Source of the DNA: DAIDKA01 sp035485475
GTDB taxonomy: Bacteria; Pseudomonadota; Gammaproteobacteria; Steroidobacterales; Steroidobacteraceae
Direction: 5' to 3'
NCBI GenBank assembly: GCA_035485475.1
Contig: DATHOA010000044.1
Coordinates: forward strand, 1-16,235
Length of the DNA: 16,235 nucleotides
Shown in pieces: positions 1 through 6,088 of this stretch (its first letter is position 1; each line of letters starts with the position of its first letter). The position numbers and the translations under genes were made by a program. Under the pieces are notes generated by a model. The model was not told where the DNA came from. It ran no database searches and worked only from the letters and a program-made list of their open reading frames with translations.

Positions 1-501
1 GCCAAGCGAGGAGCCGATGATGCCGGAGGCCGCCGCTGGCGCGGGCGGCGGCGGCGCGGCCGGTGCGCGCGCGCCCGCACGCCCAGGGGCGGCGTTGCCG
101 ATCGAACCCGCCGAATTTCCAATGTCATCGACCCGATTGACGATTTTTGCGGCCGGCGCGATTTTCTGTTTGATCACGCGAATGGTCTGCGGGGCTTCGC
201 CATACCAATACTGGGCGGGCTTCCACAGCAACGTCGCCAGGCCACCAATCAGGCCGAGGGCGACGGCCAATATCACCAGCGCGCTCAAACTGCGGGGCAC
301 GCCCCGTATGTACAGCGCCTCGACCGGGCCCGACAGCACCAACGCCAGCAGCAACGCCAGGGCAATCGGGATGAAGGCGTAGTGGGCGAAGTAAAGCAGC
401 AGCCCGAATCCGCCCAGTGCCAGAATCTTGCACGCGCCGAGCTCACTGACGTGCAGGGGAGTCGCTGTGGCGCGTGTGCCGGTTATCCCGTCATCATTCA
501 T
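1..501 (-). CDS. AI-2E family transporter, N-terminal part (runs off the window)
   Basis: The reading frame is open from an ATG at 501 to the window edge, giving 167 residues, so the C-terminal half or more is missing. After a short polar N-terminus (MNDDGITGTR) come hydrophobic stretches at about residues 25-55 (with YFAHYAFIPIALALLLAL) and 68-90 (LSALVILAVALGLIGGL), and then a polar segment (WYGEAPQTIRVIKQKI). This order of paired helices followed by a soluble segment matches the start of AI-2E/PerM (UPF0118) transporters, which are polytopic inner-membrane permeases of poorly defined substrate. Residues about 136-158 are an Ala/Pro/Gly-rich low-complexity insertion. The gene begins 12 bases after the stop of the upstream membrane protein, so it is probably the last visible gene of that operon. 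The family call rests on the N-terminus only. Confidence 0.68.
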   Translation of the reverse strand, partial: MNDDGITGTRATATPLHVSELGACKILALGGFGLLLYFAHYAFIPIALALLLALVLSGPVEALYIRGVPRSLSALVILAVALGLIGGLATLLWKPAQYWYGEAPQTIRVIKQKIAPAAKIVNRVDDIGNSAGSIGNAAPGRAGARAPAAPPPPAPAAASGIIGSSLG

Positions 502-513
502 ATGCCATCCGCA

Positions 514-1389
514 TCAGGGATGCTCGTCCCGTAGTTTCCCGCCAAGCGCCGCGGTCAAACAGGCTATGAACGCCCCGATTGCCAGCGCGAGCGCCGTGAA
601 GATCGCCGTCTTCGCGGCCGCCTTGCGTGCCGCATCGGCACCCGCCTTCACACTGTCCTTGGCCTGGTTTGCAGTGCTGATGAAGTCATTGACCCGGCTT
701 TGGGCTTCCTGCGCCGAAACGCCGGTTCTGGCGGCCACCAGACTTGCCAGATAGGCCCGGTCTGCATCCGAGACGGTGCCGTCGCTGGCGACGGCCTGCA
801 CGATTACATGGGTGACTTCAGGGCGTACATCCGGTCCATTTTGCGCAACCGCTGCGGAGGCGTCGGACGGGCGCAACAACCGGTCAAGACCGTATACATA
901 AGACGGTGTCGCGGTCCCGGCCGCGCCCTGTGCCGCACTGGCGGCGACACTTGTTGCAATATGCGCCCCGCCGCTAAGCGCGGACAGGGCCGAGGATGCC
1001 AGCACGCTGGCCACCACCACGGTTGCCACGGCCCAAGTGACGAATCCATGCGCGGTATCGCGGAAGAACACCTCGTGCGGATGGGTACCGTGCCATCGCG
1101 AGCGCAATCGCCCGGCAATGTAGCCACCCGCGGCCGAGGACAGCCATTGCATGACGATCAGCCAGATGGCCGTAGTCACCGCGAACGTCGTCATTGAAAT
1201 GCCCTGGCCGTCCCAGGGCGAGATCGAAGCAAAACCAAGTCCTGATCCAAGCGCGAATAAAACCAGTGACACCGAAACTGCGGCGAATGCCCCCGCGATG
1301 ATGGCCGACCAGGAAGCCGTCGACTTTGCCGGAGCACCCGCCTGATCCATTACATCGACCGGAAATCGTGGAGCTGATACGGATTGCAT
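514..1389 (-). CDS. four-helix membrane protein of unknown function
   Basis: This 291-residue protein has hydrophobic segments at about residues 28-54, 66-95, 115-138 and 260-283. A long, mostly polar segment (about 142-255) lies between the third and fourth helices. The short basic loop RLRSRWHGTHPHE after helix 2 suggests a cytoplasmic face there. The start is well supported: AAGGAG lies six bases before the ATG. I recognise the type as a conserved hypothetical membrane protein but cannot name a domain or a function. It follows a 26-residue microprotein gene by 15 bases and precedes the AI-2E transporter gene by 12 bases, so the three genes look like one leftward transcript. A role in the envelope is inferred only from location and topology. 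Confidence 0.8.
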   Translation of the reverse strand: MQSVSAPRFPVDVMDQAGAPAKSTASWSAIIAGAFAAVSVSLVLFALGSGLGFASISPWDGQGISMTTFAVTTAIWLIVMQWLSSAAGGYIAGRLRSRWHGTHPHEVFFRDTAHGFVTWAVATVVVASVLASSALSALSGGAHIATSVAASAAQGAAGTATPSYVYGLDRLLRPSDASAAVAQNGPDVRPEVTHVIVQAVASDGTVSDADRAYLASLVAARTGVSAQEAQSRVNDFISTANQAKDSVKAGADAARKAAAKTAIFTALALAIGAFIACLTAALGGKLRDEHP

Positions 1390-1404
1390 GACGGCTCCTT
1401 GGTT

Positions 1405-1485
1405 TCAAACGTGTGAGCACATGGCCAGTAACAGAATGATGGGAATCGGCACGCCGAGCAGCCAGAGCAGAATTCCGCGACCCAT
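1405..1485 (-). CDS. 26-residue membrane microprotein
   Basis: A short frame starts at ATG 1485 and encodes 26 residues, beginning MGRGILLWLLG and continuing VPIPIILLL before a short tail ending CSHV. Nearly the whole peptide is one hydrophobic helix with a double Pro kink (PIP) and a basic residue at position 3, which favours an N-in inner-membrane orientation. A purine-rich AGAGGGG lies about eight bases before the start and can serve as ribosome binding site. The stop codon is 15 bases before the next gene, whose own AAGGAG lies in the gap, so the spacing fits a leading operon gene. From memory, very similar tiny peptides recur in other proteobacteria, but I know no function. It is short enough to be missed by ordinary gene finders. 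Confidence 0.7.
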   Translation of the reverse strand: MGRGILLWLLGVPIPIILLLAMCSHV

Positions 1486-1679
1486 GATGGTTACCCCTCT
1501 ATTTAAACGTCGTTAGCACGTGTGCGACCGTACGCTGTGCCGTAGCCTTCGTTACACCTTCGTAACACTTGATCGCCGGTAGGTTGAGTCCCACGCGGCA
1601 ATCCGGCTACCGCAACTGCACATGCCCGAAGTGCTGTCCTAGGCTTAAAACCCAGCAGTTTCATCCGCAGGAGACATCC
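1486..1679. promoter_or_regulatory. divergent promoter region with direct and inverted repeats
   Basis: This 194-base stretch separates the leftward membrane-protein operon from the rightward small-protein operon and must hold promoters for both. It contains an imperfect tandem direct repeat of 11 bases with one mismatch, CCTTCGTTACA at 1546-1556 and CCTTCGTAACA at 1557-1567. Across the repeat junction there is an inverted repeat, GTTAC (1551-1555) and GTAAC (1562-1566). Near the rightward gene, TAGGCTTAAAA at about 1641-1651 could be a -10 region, with no convincing -35 box. I see no terminator or RNA gene. Regulator binding is inferred from the repeat architecture. Confidence 0.4.
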
Positions 1680-1922
1680 ATGAGTGCCGAAAAACCGCCC
1701 GCTGACCAAACCAAGGATCAATCGAAGGTTCAGGGCGAAGGAGACTATGAGTCCGCACGCCGCTTCCGTAAGGATACGCAGGACTTTTTGAAGAAGGCTG
1801 ATGTGCCGGATCTGGCAAGGCGCGCGGCGCCGCATTCAAAGGCAGAGGAAGACGAACTCAAGAAGGCCGAAGAAGTGGGCCGGTCGCACCGAGCCGATAC
1901 CAAGGGATCCACCACGAAATGA
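1680..1922 (+). CDS. small highly charged soluble protein, unknown function
   Basis: The start is ATG 1680, preceded by CAGGAG at a spacing of seven bases; the frame is open further upstream but without a comparable ribosome binding site. The 80-residue product is extremely hydrophilic and rich in Lys, Glu, Asp, Ala and Arg. It has no signal peptide or hydrophobic segment. The centre carries a GEGDYESARRFRKDTQDFL motif, and the C-terminal half (about residues 50-80) is a charged helical stretch. From memory, short proteins with this core recur as hypothetical proteins in Gram-negative bacteria. The composition suggests a hydrophilic, possibly disordered stress protein, which is inference only. 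Its stop codon overlaps the start of the next gene (ATGA). Confidence 0.82.
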   Translation: MSAEKPPADQTKDQSKVQGEGDYESARRFRKDTQDFLKKADVPDLARRAAPHSKAEEDELKKAEEVGRSHRADTKGSTTK

Positions 1923-2059
1923 AGGTCGCGAGTGCCAGCCGGCTGAATGGGTGGTTGAAAATGCTCCACTACGCCGCGGTATTCACGATCATTTCACTGA
2001 CCATGATCATCATGGGGTTTGGAAGTATCCTGGCCTCGCTGTGGCAGGACAACGATTGA
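1919..2059 (+). CDS. 46-residue single-helix membrane protein
   Basis: ATG 1919 overlaps the TGA stop of the preceding gene in the four-base arrangement ATGA, which typically means translational coupling. The product starts MKVASASRLNGWLKML, a basic amphipathic N-terminus. One hydrophobic helix follows at about residues 18-41 (AAVFTIISLTMIIMGFGSIL), and the protein ends with the acidic tail WQDND. The positive N-terminus and negative C-terminus predict a single-pass protein with N-in orientation. No family is recognised. Its coupling to the 80-residue charged protein suggests that the two are made together, perhaps as partners, but that is inference. The gene stops 36 bases before the next small membrane protein. 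Confidence 0.6.
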   Translation: MKVASASRLNGWLKMLHYAAVFTIISLTMIIMGFGSILASLWQDND

Positions 2060-2073
2060 TGTTACGCTGACGG

Positions 2074-2088
2074 CCTCGTGCCACGAGG
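2074..2088 (+). promoter_or_regulatory. hairpin overlapping the ribosome binding site of the 72-residue protein
   Basis: CCTCGTG (2074-2080) and CACGAGG (2082-2088) are perfect complements separated by one base. In RNA this could fold as five base pairs around a loop of five bases. The 3' arm contains GAGG, the only Shine-Dalgarno-like sequence, seven bases before the ATG at 2096. Folding would hide the ribosome binding site, so initiation may be limited or may depend on ribosomes arriving from the upstream gene. Confidence 0.35.
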
Positions 2089-2095
2089 ACCGTAC

Positions 2096-2314
2096 ATGCA
2101 CCGCGCCTTTGATATTGCAATGCGCTTGGTCAGTAGCCTGATCGGCGTCGTGATGATCGCGGTCGGTGGCATTTGGATGCTGCAGGGGCTGAACCTGGCC
2201 TTCCGGGTCGGCTTCATGGTCGGCGACAGGCACTGGACCGTCTATGGCGCGATTCTGGCTCTGGTAGGCATTGCCCAAGTGTATTGGAGCAACTCACGCC
2301 ACGCGCGCAGCTGA
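2096..2314 (+). CDS. 72-residue two-helix membrane protein, unknown function
   Basis: I choose ATG 2096 (MHRAFDIAMRL) because GAGG sits seven bases upstream. A GTG at 2078 is in frame but has no ribosome binding site and would add only six residues. Two hydrophobic helices are visible, at about residues 9-33 (containing VVMIAVGGIWMLQGL) and 48-64 (AILALVGIAQVYW). They are joined by a loop with GFMVGDRHW, and the tail is basic (SNSRHARS). The pattern of GGIW-LQG in the first helix, a FM-GD/S loop, then a second helix ending in W-N-R recurs in small hypothetical membrane proteins of proteobacteria, from memory. The function is unknown. It may be the third gene of the rightward small-protein operon. 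The gene ends 30 bases from the convergent exported protein. Confidence 0.78.
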   Translation: MHRAFDIAMRLVSSLIGVVMIAVGGIWMLQGLNLAFRVGFMVGDRHWTVYGAILALVGIAQVYWSNSRHARS

Positions 2315-2344
2315 TCCTCCGGACCGCACGCGCCGAAGTTGCGG

Positions 2345-2920
2345 CTAGCCTCCGGACAAAGCCGCCTGGAACTGGGTGCTCTGCAACATCGAACTGACGG
2401 TGTTGACGATGGCGTCTGAGAGACCCTCATAATAATTCTCAAGTTTGTAGGAGCGGCCAAAGCGGCTCGCATCTCCGGAGGCCAGTCCGCTCCACAACGT
2501 ACGTCCATCGCGACTCACGACCGTGAGCCGCACGGCCACTTCCGATTGGTAGGTATTCGTCTCCCGCACGAAGAACTGGCGTACTTCGCCCTTGATGGTG
2601 ACCGCGCCGTCACTGTCGACCGTCTTCAGACCGGCCTTTTGAAACAGCTCGCGCATGTGGTTGCCCACGAACGCGCCCACGTCATCGCTCGTCGTGACCG
2701 GTTTGGGTTGGGCGTCTTCGTCGTTCTCACCGATTACCAGCTTGTTGTCGCGCACATCCTGGAACATTTCGAATTGGATCGGCGTCTGCGACATCTGCGT
2801 CGGGCCCAATTGCAGTTCGGAGGTCGGTTTCCATTGCAGCGGCACATGCTCGAGCAGCGTGGTTTTTGCCTGAGCACTGAAGGCGACCGCACACAACACA
2901 GCAATAACTCTGGCGCGCAT
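2345..2920 (-). CDS. exported YajG-like protein, probable periplasmic
   Basis: The frame is open far upstream, but the signal peptide fixes the start at ATG 2920. MRARV is followed by a hydrophobic core and an AQA cleavage site at about residue 18, and CAGG lies seven bases upstream. The mature part is about 173 residues. It starts with a strand-rich region (TTLLEHVPLQWKPTSEL), then an acidic loop (GENDEDAQPK). The C-terminal domain reads as MRELFQKAGLKTV, then alternating strands (VTIKGEVRQFFV, SEVAVRLTVVSRDGRTLWSG), and ends in an amphipathic helix (YYEGLSDAIVNTVSSML). This resembles YajG-type and related secreted domains that assemble at the outer membrane, but the lipobox of E. coli YajG is absent. 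The assignment is fold-level only. It is divergent from the lipoprotein gene at about 3003. Confidence 0.65.
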   Translation of the reverse strand: MRARVIAVLCAVAFSAQAKTTLLEHVPLQWKPTSELQLGPTQMSQTPIQFEMFQDVRDNKLVIGENDEDAQPKPVTTSDDVGAFVGNHMRELFQKAGLKTVDSDGAVTIKGEVRQFFVRETNTYQSEVAVRLTVVSRDGRTLWSGLASGDASRFGRSYKLENYYEGLSDAIVNTVSSMLQSTQFQAALSGG

Positions 2921-3002
2921 GAAGAACCTGCTACTGACTGCACCGAGGATTCGGGGAGGCGTTCGCTCGAGTGTACATCGCCCTGCACCTGCACCGACAC
3001 TC

Positions 3003-4091
3003 TTGTACCATCGGGCGCTCCACCACCTCGAGGAAAGCCCTATCTGTGCCATCATCAAGCTGCGAGCCGCGGTGATTCTGGCGCTGCTATCGGCATCAGG
3101 GTGCGCAACCATCAACAAGTGGAAGCAGGAACACCACGAGGCCAGTGTGCAACGCCAGCAGAGCGAGGAGTCCGCAGCGCGCCACGGCGGATCAAAGGCT
3201 GATCGCGCGCTGCGCCTGAAGCAGGCGCAGGAGGCCGCCCGCCTGCCCCTCCTGCAAGGCGAACTGGTTGCGCAGGGCGATCCGGATTCGCTGGCTGCCG
3301 GCGCCTTGGTCGCGGGCTCGATTTCCGGATATAGCGGTAGCACGTCGCTGGACCTGGCCGCGCGCGCCGCTGCCGGTGCACCCGATCGCGCCGATCTGGC
3401 GCTCCTGCAGCTGCAGCTATGTGAGAGCACCGCCGCCTGCGATCCGCTGCCGCTCGAGCAGCATCTGCGCGCGCTGGACCCGGAAAACGGGATTGCCTGG
3501 ACCTATGCCCTGCTGCGCGCGGATCGGGAGCAACGACCGGCGGACTGGGAGGCGGCCCGTGGCGGGCTCGCCCAATCCAAGCGCGTTGACCTGTACTGGA
3601 ATCGCACTGTGTCGCATCTCGCCAAGGCGGTGGCCGGGAAGGCCGGATTTGATTCCGGCGCGGCGCTGGCCGGCGCAATCGGTATCGAGTCTGCCCTGAT
3701 GACCGCCTTACAGCCGATATCGCGGGCCTGCCAGGCGCCGGAGCTGGAACGGCCCGGTGTGCTTGACCAGTGCCGGCGGATTGCGCTGGCACTGCGTCAA
3801 GGCGACACGAGTCTGATCGAGGCCGATGGCACCAGTCTGGCGCTGCGGCTGTGGCCCGAAGGATCCGCAGAACACCTGGAGGTCGTCAAGGAGCGGCGAC
3901 TCTTACGCTATCGGGTGGATCTGATGACCCGCTACGCGACGCAGCTCAATTCCCCGCAGGCGCTGAAGGCACTGGCGGAACTGCTCCCACAGTACCCCTC
4001 GGAACAGACCGCCATGCGTGCCCTGTACGTTCGCCTCGGGTTGAAGCCGGACCCGCCTGCAGACTGGGTTGATCCCCGGCCGGACGGTTAG
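3003..4091 (+). CDS. predicted outer-membrane lipoprotein, unknown function
   Basis: The coding signal is clear from about 3050 to the TAG at 4089-4091. A lipobox-containing signal (LALLSASGC, Cys at codon 3102-3104) is followed by a charged Gln/Glu-rich mature N-terminus (KWKQEHHE). The body is Ala/Leu-rich and helical. One segment (ALDPENGIAWTYALLRADRE) looks like a TPR-type helical hairpin, and a Cys pair lies in CESTAAC. The start is uncertain. ATG 2919 would overlap the divergent gene and give an implausible signal peptide. TTG 3003 gives a 34-residue signal with basic residues and is used here. GTG 3072 gives an uncharged signal of only ten residues. The best ribosome binding site, GAGGAAAG at 3030-3037, points to codons around 3042-3051, which are ATC. 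I cannot assign a family. Confidence 0.7.
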   Translation: MYHRALHHLEESPICAIIKLRAAVILALLSASGCATINKWKQEHHEASVQRQQSEESAARHGGSKADRALRLKQAQEAARLPLLQGELVAQGDPDSLAAGALVAGSISGYSGSTSLDLAARAAAGAPDRADLALLQLQLCESTAACDPLPLEQHLRALDPENGIAWTYALLRADREQRPADWEAARGGLAQSKRVDLYWNRTVSHLAKAVAGKAGFDSGAALAGAIGIESALMTALQPISRACQAPELERPGVLDQCRRIALALRQGDTSLIEADGTSLALRLWPEGSAEHLEVVKERRLLRYRVDLMTRYATQLNSPQALKALAELLPQYPSEQTAMRALYVRLGLKPDPPADWVDPRPDG

Positions 4092-4133
4092 CGTTCGCCA
4101 CTTGCGGCGCCGCAGCAGCGGCCCGCGTGGTCA

Positions 4134-4173
4134 AGAGGCAGCCGGGACCATGCTCAATAGACCGGCCACCTCT
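4134..4173 (-). terminator. possible terminator of amt
   Basis: On the leftward strand AGAGGTGGCCGG (4173-4162) can pair with CCGGCTGCCTCT (4145-4134) around a loop of 16 bases. All twelve positions pair if two G-U wobbles are allowed. On the rightward strand the same two positions become A-C mismatches, so the stem favours amt transcripts. It lies about 25 bases after the amt stop codon. There is no real U-tract (CTCTTG), so an intrinsic terminator is only a possibility. Confidence 0.3.
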
Positions 4174-4197
4174 CAACGCGCGCGGACCGCAATCCGA

Positions 4198-5517
4198 TCA
4201 CTCCCCTTCGGTACCGATGGCGTACGCCGTCTCACCGTGCACGGCGTCATCGCCGACCTTCAGGATCGCCTCATCCATGCGCAACGGCGTGATGAACGAT
4301 ATGACCTTGAGGATGATGAAAGTTGCAATGACATTGTAGACGATGATGAACAGCGCGCCTTCCGCCTGCAGCACCAGCTGATGGAAGTTTCCATAGAGCC
4401 AGCCGGTGACACTGACGCCGGGTGCGTCCTTCTCGGTGCCGATGTACTCGAGCATCGCGGGGTTCGCCAGGATTCCCGTGAGCAGACCGCCCATCAGGCC
4501 GGCGCAACCGTGCGTCGAAAACACGCTCAGGGTGTCATCGACCTTCATCATCAGCTTCGTCTTCTGGAGCTTGTTCATGGCAAGCCAGGGAATAATGCCC
4601 GCGCACACCCCGATGATGATCGCGCCCCAGCCATCGACGTAACCGGCGGCGGGCGTGATGGCGACCAGGCCTGCAATCATGCCGTTGACGGCTCCGATGA
4701 CGGAGGGCTTGCCATAGGCCATCTTGTCCAACAACGTCCAGACCAGCAGGGCCACCGCGGTCGCCGTATTGGTATTGAGCACGGCCGCCCCCGCGTTGGC
4801 GTTCGCGAAGTACGGGTCGCCTCCGTTGAAGCCGTTCCAGCCCAGCCACAGGATGCCGGCGCCGACGAGCACTGTCAGCAAGCTGTTTGGGGGGAAATGT
4901 TCCCGGTCCTGCTGCAGACGTGGCCCGACCATCGCGGCCGCGACAAACCCTGAGACGCCGGCGGCAAGGTGGATGACATAGCCACCCGAGAAGTCCGCGA
5001 CCCCCAGGCTGGCCAGCCAACCGCCTCCCCACAGACTGAATGCTCCCACGGTGTAGACCAAGGTCATCCACAAGGGGCAAAAGAGCACCCAGGCCCGGAA
5101 GCTCATGCGCCCGAGCACCGAGCCTGCGAGGATGATGACGGTGATGGCGGCGAATACGAACTGGAAGAACACCAACGTCGCCATCGGGAACGTCAGCGCG
5201 GGCATGCCCGCAGCTGCCGCTGGTACTGTGGCCTGACCGGTGGTGAAGGCCGCCGACAATGCCAGCATGGGTTTACCGAGGAACGGGAACCACTGGGGTC
5301 CGAATGCCATGTTGTAGTCGAACAGAATCCACACGACCAGCACGGAGGCGAACGCATACAGGGTCATGAAGGCGGAGTTGATCGCCCATTTCTTCTTGAC
5401 GACACCGCCATACAGAACCATCAATCCAGGGATACTTTGCAGACCCACGAACGTCGCGGCAGCCAACTGCCACGCGTTGTTGCCGCTATCGAGCCACTTT
5501 GGTGAAGGAAGCAACAT
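4198..5517 (-). CDS. amtB: ammonium channel/transporter (Amt family)
   Basis: The 439-residue protein has the full Amt layout of about eleven membrane helices and conducts ammonium/ammonia across the inner membrane, normally as a trimer. The family signature is visible as ADFSGGYVIHLAAGVSG (about residues 174-190), with Asp175 and the pore histidine His183. The second pore histidine, His336, is in STHGCAGLMGG. The gate region FQFVFAAITV (118-127) and the GWNGFNGG segment (226-233) also fit. The C-terminal tail has the conserved form LRMDEAILKVG, then HGETAYAIG, the part that usually contacts the PII protein GlnK. There is no cleaved signal sequence in front of helix 1, unlike E. coli AmtB. 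GGGAGGA lies eight bases before ATG 5517. No glnK gene is next to it in this window. The gene is divergent from the secreted-protein/phosphatase-kinase pair. Confidence 0.95.
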   Translation of the reverse strand: MLLPSPKWLDSGNNAWQLAAATFVGLQSIPGLMVLYGGVVKKKWAINSAFMTLYAFASVLVVWILFDYNMAFGPQWFPFLGKPMLALSAAFTTGQATVPAAAAGMPALTFPMATLVFFQFVFAAITVIILAGSVLGRMSFRAWVLFCPLWMTLVYTVGAFSLWGGGWLASLGVADFSGGYVIHLAAGVSGFVAAAMVGPRLQQDREHFPPNSLLTVLVGAGILWLGWNGFNGGDPYFANANAGAAVLNTNTATAVALLVWTLLDKMAYGKPSVIGAVNGMIAGLVAITPAAGYVDGWGAIIIGVCAGIIPWLAMNKLQKTKLMMKVDDTLSVFSTHGCAGLMGGLLTGILANPAMLEYIGTEKDAPGVSVTGWLYGNFHQLVLQAEGALFIIVYNVIATFIILKVISFITPLRMDEAILKVGDDAVHGETAYAIGTEGE

Positions 5518-5668
5518 TGATCCATCCTCCCAGTCTTACTTAAGGTTTTTTCGAGCGAGTGGGGACGAAGATGACCAGCAAGAAATATACTCAAACAGTC
5601 GCCATTTCCAGTGTTTGCACCGCTGCAGTGCGACACTTTCAACAACCTTGCAGGTTGCGGCGCTGCGG

Positions 5669-5715
5669 CACTTGATATATCAACTCCAAGTGCTCAATAT
5701 TTATCCGATATTGAG
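5669..5715. promoter_or_regulatory. nested inverted repeats and candidate promoter between amt and the phosphatase-kinase operon
   Basis: Three symmetric elements lie in 47 bases that are much more AT-rich than the surroundings. TTGATATATCAA (5672-5683) is a perfect 12-base palindrome. CACTTG (5669-5674) pairs with CAAGTG (5687-5692). CTCAATAT (5693-5700) pairs perfectly with ATATTGAG (5708-5715) across seven bases. Reading rightward, TTGATA (5672-5677) and CAATAT (5695-5700) are 17 bases apart and could be -35 and -10 boxes, so bound repressors or activators would overlap the promoter. No convincing sigma-54 site was seen for amt. Confidence 0.45.
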
Positions 5716-5737
5716 AGAAGCGGATGGAGTAGCCGGC

Positions 5738-6088
5738 GTGCAGTTGAGTTTTCAACCTGGAAAATATTTTCTCTGGACCCGCTGGATTGGCGCTGCATTG
5801 ATGAGCACCGGGGCGCTGGCGCCGCCCTGCTTTGGTGCGCAGAGCCCTGAATCAATCTTCAATTGCACCAATCTGGCGAGCGGTGCCGGCTGGCAGATCA
5901 AGATCAACTTTCACGCGAGTACCGTGGATTCAAATCCGGCGCGGATCAGCAACAGCACAATTTCCTGGCACGATCCCACCGACGGCGGCAACTACTCGCT
6001 GGATCGCAGTACCGGAAATCTCACCGTGGTCATTGCCTCGAGCACCGGCGGCTACTTCATCCATGATCGCTGCAGGCCTCGGGGTTGA
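5738..6088 (+). CDS. small secreted protein coupled to the phosphatase-kinase gene
   Basis: I place the start at GTG 5738 because GGAG (5726-5729) lies eight bases upstream; the frame is open further 5' across the amt start, where it is not coding. The 116-residue product has a signal-like N-terminus. A basic segment (GKYFLWTR) leads into a hydrophobic core (WIGAALMSTGALAP) and a likely cleavage near FGAQ. The mature domain of about 80 residues has short strand-forming stretches (GWQIKINFHASTVDS, then ARISNSTISWHDP, GGNYSLDRSTGNLTVVIASS, GGYFIHDRCRP). It contains two Cys (FNCTN and DRCRP), which could form a disulfide. I recall similar hypothetical proteins, but no function is known. Its TGA stop overlaps the TTG start of the downstream gene (TTGA), so it is probably co-translated with the kinase and may serve as its periplasmic partner or sensor. 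That partnership is inference. Confidence 0.65.
   Translation: MQLSFQPGKYFLWTRWIGAALMSTGALAPPCFGAQSPESIFNCTNLASGAGWQIKINFHASTVDSNPARISNSTISWHDPTDGGNYSLDRSTGNLTVVIASSTGGYFIHDRCRPRG

Noticed and set aside
2345..3430. A leftward open frame of 361 codons covering the YajG-like gene and continuing upstream
   Set aside because: The upstream part is Ala/Arg/Ser-rich antisense of the lipoprotein gene, and a clean signal peptide with ribosome binding site begins at 2920.
4103..4114. Perfect palindrome TGCGGCGCCGCA after the lipoprotein gene
   Set aside because: A GC-rich 12-base palindrome with no loop and no U-tract is weak evidence in DNA of this composition, so it is not called as a terminator or operator.
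4069..4953. A 294-codon rightward frame within amt
   Set aside because: It is antisense to a strongly conserved Amt sequence and has the His/Asp/Arg-rich composition typical of a shadow frame.
5546..5551. Run of six T near the start of amt as a possible terminator tail
   Set aside because: No stable stem precedes it on the plus strand and no gene ends there; it is probably only part of the amt promoter region.
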